From an uncultured Lachnospiraceae bacterium (GTDB taxonomy: Bacteria > Bacillota > Clostridia > Lachnospirales > Lachnospiraceae), in contig CAJOQO010000158.1 of assembly GCA_905236545.1 (NCBI GenBank), positions 1 through 11,977 of the forward strand: 11,977 nt of DNA, read 5' to 3'. Shown here piece by piece: positions 7,912 to 11,977 of the stretch. The first letter of the stretch is position 1. The number at the start of each line of letters is the position of its first letter. The notes beneath the pieces were generated by a model. The model worked only from the letters and a program-made list of their open reading frames with translations, was not told the DNA's origin and searched no databases. A program made the position numbers and the translations under genes.

Positions 7912-9036
7912 CTATTCCCTGCCCAGCAGGCAGAAAATCCCGTCTCCGACTTCGTCTTTCATTTTTTTCAGCGAATGGTAGACCTCCGCCCCATCCGCCT
8001 TGTCCTCCTCTTTGATCGCCCTGTCTTTCCCATCATAGGCATCAAACAGTGTTTTCTCGACAAATGCGCCTTTTTTGCCGAAGAACTCAGTGAAAACCTT
8101 ATGCACTTCCCCGCTCTTTGTAAGCTCGTCCCGTCCGATCTCCTGATATTTGGGGATCGTGAATTCATTCTCCGTAGTAGAGACCTGGTAATCAATCAGG
8201 GTTTTCACCGCCTCCGGATGCTGTTCAAAATACGGGATACCGGCGAACATCCCGCTCATCCATTCGATGGATCCAAACAAAGACCTGAGGCCGTCCACAA
8301 AGACCTTGACGTTCCTGCTTCCTCTGGAAAGAGAATTGACGCTGCCGGCCCGATAGATATAAAAGCACCTGTTCTGTGTCAGAAAGACCGGCGCGTGAAT
8401 GAGCGCATTCAGCGTAAACAGCTGATCCTCTCCAAGTTTGATCTGCGGGAAACGGATCCCCTGCCCCTGAAGGAAAGACCTCCGGAAGAGTTTCCCGAAG
8501 GCGGTCCAGTGATAGCGGTGCTCCAGCCAGTTTTCAACTCTCTCCTGCATGGCTCCGGCCAGCGTAATCTTCCCTTCCTCCCCGGCCTCTGCCTCCGTCA
8601 GAAAGCCAAAGCGGATCAGATGATCCTTTGAAAGCCCGGACAGATCATCCGGAAGACTCTCTGCCACCGTAAAATAAAGCTCATTGGAATAATAGACATC
8701 GGCATCATGCCGGACGGCCACGTCCAGCATCTCCCGCGCCGCGCCATCGGCATAGATATCGTCGACATCCGCAAAGCAGATGTAATCTCCCGTGGCTTCC
8801 TCGATTCCTCTGTTTCTCGCCTGGCCCGGGCCGCCGTTTTTCTCCTGCCTGATGACCCGCACCCGGCCATCGTCCCGGAACAGCTCCTTTGTATACTCGT
8901 ACGTGTCGTCCGGAGAACAGTCATCGATCAGCAGAATCTCAAGATCCTCCACTCCCTGCCTCAAAAGCGAGGCAACACAGGGGCCGACATATTTTCCGGC
9001 TTTATAGATCGGTACAACAAACGATATCGCAGGCAT
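7912..9036 (-). CDS. Family 2 glycosyltransferase, first tandem paralogue
   Basis: This is a 374-aa family 2 glycosyltransferase starting MPAISFVVPIYKAGKY. Motifs are DDCSPDDT (38-45), NGGPGQARNRG (67-77), DVDD (90-93), YHW (175-177), GEDQLF (202-207) and KTLFDAYDG (328-336). These place the nucleotide-sugar site in the first 100 residues and the probable catalytic acid near 203-204. An ATG 6 nt further upstream (9042) is also in frame. I prefer 9036 because the GGAG at 9044-9047 is only 1 nt from the 9042 ATG but 7 nt from 9036, and because MPAIS then aligns with MPKVS of the next gene. The tail (about 340-374) carries a charged insert, rich in Lys, Glu and Asp, that the siblings lack. The gene follows the upstream glycosyltransferase after 26 bp and precedes its paralogue by 20 bp. 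It is cytosolic by lack of membrane segments; substrates are unknown. Confidence 0.93.
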   Translation of the reverse strand: MPAISFVVPIYKAGKYVGPCVASLLRQGVEDLEILLIDDCSPDDTYEYTKELFRDDGRVRVIRQEKNGGPGQARNRGIEEATGDYICFADVDDIYADGAAREMLDVAVRHDADVYYSNELYFTVAESLPDDLSGLSKDHLIRFGFLTEAEAGEEGKITLAGAMQERVENWLEHRYHWTAFGKLFRRSFLQGQGIRFPQIKLGEDQLFTLNALIHAPVFLTQNRCFYIYRAGSVNSLSRGSRNVKVFVDGLRSLFGSIEWMSGMFAGIPYFEQHPEAVKTLIDYQVSTTENEFTIPKYQEIGRDELTKSGEVHKVFTEFFGKKGAFVEKTLFDAYDGKDRAIKEEDKADGAEVYHSLKKMKDEVGDGIFCLLGRE

Positions 9037-9049
9037 AGCCATACTCCTT
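9037..9049 (-). promoter_or_regulatory. Ribosome binding site that decides the start of the first tandem glycosyltransferase
   Basis: Read on the minus strand, AAGGAGT lies immediately before ATGGCTATG. The core GGAG (9044-9047) is 1 nt from the first ATG (9042) and 7 nt from the second (9036). Normal spacing therefore favours the second ATG. Confidence 0.6.
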
Positions 9050-9062
9050 CCCCGCGAACGGC

Positions 9063-10022
9063 TCAGAACTCCGGGTCAGTGACAAACTGCTCCCCAAAGC
9101 CGCCTTCCCTGCCCGTTTTCAGATACTTTTTCCTGAGCAGGCCTCTGCATGCCTTTTCAAAAAGATCCTGCGTGTCCTCCCGGTCATACAGGGCGACGCA
9201 GCGAATGGCATTGACCGGATCCTCCTCCGCATAAAGGTTCGTGAGGAGCACATAGTCCAGCATATTCATAAGGACCTTTTTCGCCTTTTCAGCGTACTCC
9301 GGCCTGTACTTTTTCATAAACGCGATCAGATGAGTGCCGGAGGCCATCGAGGAATCATACTGTTTTTGGATCTTTTTGATGTTATTGTTCTTTGAAAGCG
9401 CCGACATTCCGCCTTCAAAGATATAGTGGTAGAAAACCCGGTCCATATCCGCATGGCTTTCCGCGTTGCCGTAGAAAACCCCTGCCAGATAGGAATCCTC
9501 TCCCATATTGCAGTAGAAGGACTCGCCTGTCTCGAGCGCACCCCTGATAACGCGCTGCGCGTAAGCATTTTTCACGATGCCCGGCGGGAACTGCCCATCC
9601 AGATATCCGGCCAGAAGATCCTCGCAGGGAGACGGCACCCAGGTGCGCCCCTCCGGCTCAGCAACGAGACCGTACCGGATGATGTCAGCCCCGGTCTCCT
9701 CATACTTGTCGCGGATCTCCATCAGCATGGTCTTTTCGATATAGTCATCGCTGTCAAGGAAGACAATGACCTTTCCGGACGCTTCCCGCATCCCTGTGAA
9801 CCTTGCGGCCAGAAGAGCCTGGTTCTGTTCGTGGGAGACAACCCGGAAACGCGGATCCTTTGCCGCGTATCCGTTCAGCATGGAAAGCGAATCATCTGTC
9901 GAACCGTCATTGACAAAGACAACCTCAAAGTCCCCGAACGTCTGCTCCATGATCGACGAGACGCACCGATCCATCTTTCCGACCTGGTTAAACACCGGAA
10001 TCAGAATACTGAAATATGCCAT
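9063..10022 (-). CDS. Family 2 glycosyltransferase (separate subfamily from the three tandem copies)
   Basis: This 319-aa protein begins MAYFSILIPVFNQVGKMDRC. It has the classical GT2 set: VNDGSTDDS (37-45), the metal-binding DSDDY (90-94) and GEDSYL (174-179), where Glu175/Asp176 are the likely catalytic-base region. Unlike the three copies downstream, which have DDCSPDD, it keeps the usual NDGSTDDS. It shares neither their LPDDLS and KTLFDAYDG runs nor their length, so it is a different lineage within the same fold family. No transmembrane segment is visible. The start ATG at 10022 is 3 bp beyond the stop of the secreted-protein gene. Its ribosome site AAGGAG (10029-10034) lies within the last codons of that gene, so translation is probably coupled. 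It likely transfers a sugar in the cytosol onto the same acceptor pathway as the downstream enzymes (inference); the sugar is not predictable. Confidence 0.93.
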   Translation of the reverse strand: MAYFSILIPVFNQVGKMDRCVSSIMEQTFGDFEVVFVNDGSTDDSLSMLNGYAAKDPRFRVVSHEQNQALLAARFTGMREASGKVIVFLDSDDYIEKTMLMEIRDKYEETGADIIRYGLVAEPEGRTWVPSPCEDLLAGYLDGQFPPGIVKNAYAQRVIRGALETGESFYCNMGEDSYLAGVFYGNAESHADMDRVFYHYIFEGGMSALSKNNNIKKIQKQYDSSMASGTHLIAFMKKYRPEYAEKAKKVLMNMLDYVLLTNLYAEEDPVNAIRCVALYDREDTQDLFEKACRGLLRKKYLKTGREGGFGEQFVTDPEF

Positions 10023-10025
10023 TTC

Positions 10026-11780
10026 CTACTCCTTTATCTCTTTATACACTACCTTGCCGTAGTAGCCAGCTTTTTTCAGCTTTCTCAGCAGTTTCCTGAA
10101 ATGATACGGCTTCATGCCTCTGACGATAATCTTGTTCACGCCGGAGCCGCTGAACGCACCCTTTCTGAACCGGAAGACATTGGCGGTCTTTCCGGCAAAC
10201 GTCACCTTGTTCACACGCGATCCGGCAAACGCCTCTTTCTCAAACAGCAGCATCGTGGCGGAGCCTGTCAGATCAAACGATACGGTCTTCGCCGTGGTTT
10301 TCGAGAAAGCCCCTTTGATCACCGCGGATACCGGCTTCGTACGCTTACTCTTAAGCCGCCTGCTTACGACCGATCCTGTGAGAAGAATGGTACCGGCCTT
10401 CGAATCGATCCTTTTGATTGCAACCGTTCCCCTGGAGCGATTCTCAACAGTCAGCGGAACAAAGCTCTCTGCATCATAGGAATCAACCATTTCTTCCGGG
10501 CTTTGCTTCGCATACGTAACTTCCTTCAGCCTGCCCGCGTAATCGGTCAGGCAGTCTCCATTGCATTCCTCCGTGAACAGATAGAGCCTGTCCCCTGTCC
10601 CGATTGTGACGGAGGAAAGATCCACGGCAATCGTACCGCTGGCTTTCTTTGCAAGTCTGCCATAGTAAGTGATCTTTCCCTTCGGGTTTTTGATCACACC
10701 GGAAACATACCTGCTTTTCCCGGTGGATGCTCCGGAATACGGAACATACAGGATATTCCGTTTTACGAAAGCTTTCCCCACCTTCAGTTTCAGCCTGCTG
10801 TCAAGAAGCGTCAGCTTCCTTTCACTTCCTTTGTAGGAAGGATTCTTTACCAGACCTGTAACGCCTGCCTTCTCAGAGAGCTTCCCGCCCTTTGCCGATG
10901 AGGAAAAGAGCACTTTATTCCTGTCCAGATTGAAGGCGGGACGCGCCGCATAGTCCCCTCTTGTCACTTCACGAAGGGCTTCCTTCGCCTTTTCGATCTC
11001 CTGCCTGTACTGTTCCGGGAACTCCTTCGGTAAATGATCGACCCATTCGTCCGTCGCGTAAACGGTAACCAGCAGGGTATCGCCATACTGTCCAACCGCT
11101 CCGGCCGTAAGCGCCATGATCGTATCGGGGCTTTGATAGGCTTTGCTTCCGGGAGAACGCAGCAGCCAGTACGCATTTTCCCCGTTATAGGAAGCCTGCC
11201 TCAGGCGCGCTGTCAGGAAATAATCATCCGCTTCCCTGGCAGAGAGGAAAAAGATCTTTGCTCCGGACAGGGAAAACGGCTCATAATCCAGCCCCCAGCC
11301 CGGCGTGGTATATGCAGTGTCATTTATGTTTGTATTGAGAACGGCCTTTTTCTCTCTCGATGTCAGCGCACCACGATAGAACGACTGGCACCAGACATCC
11401 GCATTGCTTCCGGTCCAGTCAGAGGAATTGTCCCCTGCATTGCGGAAGGAAAGGCCCCCGCCTGCCCGGTTCTTTCCAAGAAGCTGTCTGGAAACAAGAT
11501 ACATCCCGGATTTGTTTCCGTCATTGCTCCTGGTTCTGTTCAGTACGATCCACGACACAGGCTTTCCCGCTGTTTTCCCGTCATACGCTGCCTCTTTTGT
11601 GGTTTTTCCCATGTAGATGACCTGGTTCTTTGCAAAACCCGAAACGCCATCACACAGATTGTCAGCGGCATACGCGGAAGCCACACTCATACACAGAACA
11701 AACAGCATTGTAAAGAAAAGAAGAAAACTCCTTTTCCTTCCTGACCAGGCTCTGTTTTTCCCAATGGTTCTTTCCATCAT
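10026..11780 (-). CDS. Secreted DUF6273 protein with C-terminal leucine-rich-repeat-like region
   Basis: This 584-aa protein starts at the ATG at 11780. The open frame continues 47 codons further upstream, but 11780 has an AGAGGAG site (11791-11797) and makes a good signal peptide: basic GKNRAWSGRKR, a hydrophobic core FLLFFTMLFVLC (about 19-30) and cleavage at AYA|AD (38/39). Residues about 50-285 match the DUF6273 pattern of Firmicute surface proteins (FFLSAREADDYF, WLLRSPGS 205-212, AARPAFNLD 278-286). The following VLFSSSAKGG and YSGASTG...YYGR...YLFTEECNGDCLTDYAG blocks (about 290-415) are the beta-rich companion region often seen with that domain. The last 100 residues (AFSKTTAKTVSF, EAFAGSRVNKVTF, GAFSGSGVNKIIV) resemble BspA-type LRR_5 repeats and end in a Lys-rich cap. 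There is no LPXTG motif or C-terminal anchor helix, so it is secreted or held non-covalently. Its function is unknown. Position as first gene before the glycosyltransferases suggests that it acts with them or is modified by them (inference). Confidence 0.85.
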   Translation of the reverse strand: MMERTIGKNRAWSGRKRSFLLFFTMLFVLCMSVASAYAADNLCDGVSGFAKNQVIYMGKTTKEAAYDGKTAGKPVSWIVLNRTRSNDGNKSGMYLVSRQLLGKNRAGGGLSFRNAGDNSSDWTGSNADVWCQSFYRGALTSREKKAVLNTNINDTAYTTPGWGLDYEPFSLSGAKIFFLSAREADDYFLTARLRQASYNGENAYWLLRSPGSKAYQSPDTIMALTAGAVGQYGDTLLVTVYATDEWVDHLPKEFPEQYRQEIEKAKEALREVTRGDYAARPAFNLDRNKVLFSSSAKGGKLSEKAGVTGLVKNPSYKGSERKLTLLDSRLKLKVGKAFVKRNILYVPYSGASTGKSRYVSGVIKNPKGKITYYGRLAKKASGTIAVDLSSVTIGTGDRLYLFTEECNGDCLTDYAGRLKEVTYAKQSPEEMVDSYDAESFVPLTVENRSRGTVAIKRIDSKAGTILLTGSVVSRRLKSKRTKPVSAVIKGAFSKTTAKTVSFDLTGSATMLLFEKEAFAGSRVNKVTFAGKTANVFRFRKGAFSGSGVNKIIVRGMKPYHFRKLLRKLKKAGYYGKVVYKEIKE

Positions 11781-11977
11781 ACTGTATAATCTCCTCTGTA
11801 TTCTTTCATCTGTTCTTCCGTCCCGCTCTTCCGTCTCCTGTGTTCCTGCCAGTCCCCGGGAACCGTGCATCAATAAAGTGTGAACCCTGCAAAAGATATT
11901 CCACCTGTGCGGTTGGATCACTATCGTGATCCAACCCCTCTACCCTCATTCGCAAAACCCGCGCTTCGCAAAGCTCA
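11781..11977. other. Upstream non-coding region of the cluster (197 bp to the window edge)
   Basis: I see no convincing gene here; the in-frame 47-codon extension of the secreted protein has no signal-peptide character and its first codon falls inside a palindrome. The region contains the inverted repeat at 11911-11936 and two copies of the octamer TTCGCAAA (plus-strand reading) at 11949-11956 and 11965-11972, exactly 16 bp apart. No good -35/-10 pair could be identified on the minus strand, although the cluster's promoter should lie here or just beyond the window. Confidence 0.5.
11911..11936. repeat. Perfect inverted repeat, 11-bp arms with a 4-nt spacer
   Basis: The plus strand reads GGTTGGATCAC, then TATC, then GTGATCCAACC; the arms are exact reverse complements. 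It lies 131 bp before the first start codon of the minus-strand cluster. No T-run follows on either strand, so it is not a standard intrinsic terminator. It could be an operator for a dimeric regulator, an RNA hairpin in the leader, or a terminator-like end of an upstream gene outside the window. Confidence 0.8.

Noticed and set aside
9426..10901. A 491-codon plus-strand open frame antisense to the secreted protein and first glycosyltransferase
   Set aside because: It spans the junction of two well-supported minus-strand genes, has no recognisable domain and a composition rich in Arg, His and Pro typical of a shadow frame.
11781..11921. 47-residue N-terminal extension of the secreted protein
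   Set aside because: Its start lies inside the palindrome, lacks a ribosome site, and would bury the signal peptide; the ATG at 11780 fits far better.
11908..11921. End of a real 16S rRNA gene
   Set aside because: Only about 14-15 nt match, the CCTCC anti-Shine-Dalgarno tail is missing, and the sequence to the left is the coding gene and leader rather than rRNA.
11911..11936. Intrinsic transcription terminator
   Set aside because: The stem is strong but neither strand has a T-run directly after it.

Overview
The window looks like part of a biosynthetic and export gene cluster from a Clostridia-type Firmicute, probably Lachnospiraceae-like and of moderate GC. The reasons are purine-rich AGGAG-type ribosome binding sites, the DUF6273/LRR-style secreted protein, and the heterodimeric Firmicute-type ABC exporter. 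The genus cannot be read from this sequence. All eight genes lie on the minus strand, so they are transcribed from right to left. No mobile element, tRNA, rRNA gene or CRISPR array is visible.

In transcription order:
(1) a 197-bp upstream region (11781-11977) holding a perfect 11-bp-arm inverted repeat;
(2) a secreted DUF6273 plus leucine-rich-repeat protein (10026-11780);
(3) a 319-aa family 2 glycosyltransferase (9063-10022), coupled 3 bp after the previous stop;
(4-6) three tandem paralogous family 2 glycosyltransferases of 366-374 aa (7912-9036, 6785-7891, 5563-6666), which align to one another without gaps for about 340 residues;
(7) a 980-aa single-module NRPS-like enzyme with the order adenylation - carrier protein - condensation (2544-5486);
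(8) two half-ABC exporters (788-2551, and a gene starting at 791 and running off the left edge), which overlap each other by 4 bp, with the first overlapping the NRPS gene by 8 bp.

Genes 1-4 are separated by 3-26 bp. The last glycosyltransferase is 118 bp beyond the third, and the NRPS gene a further 76 bp on. The whole set is plausibly one operon, or two closely linked transcription units.

The combination suggests the following (inference): the adenylation and carrier domains activate and tether an acid, the terminal condensation domain passes it to an unknown acceptor, the four cytosolic glycosyltransferases build or decorate a glycan or glycoconjugate, and the heterodimeric ABC exporter moves the product out. 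Two details give it character. The position that anchors the alpha-amino group in adenylation domains appears to be Thr rather than Asp, so the activated acid may not be an alpha-amino acid. The complete ABC subunit carries the degenerate catalytic site expected of one half of an asymmetric exporter. The product cannot be named from this window.
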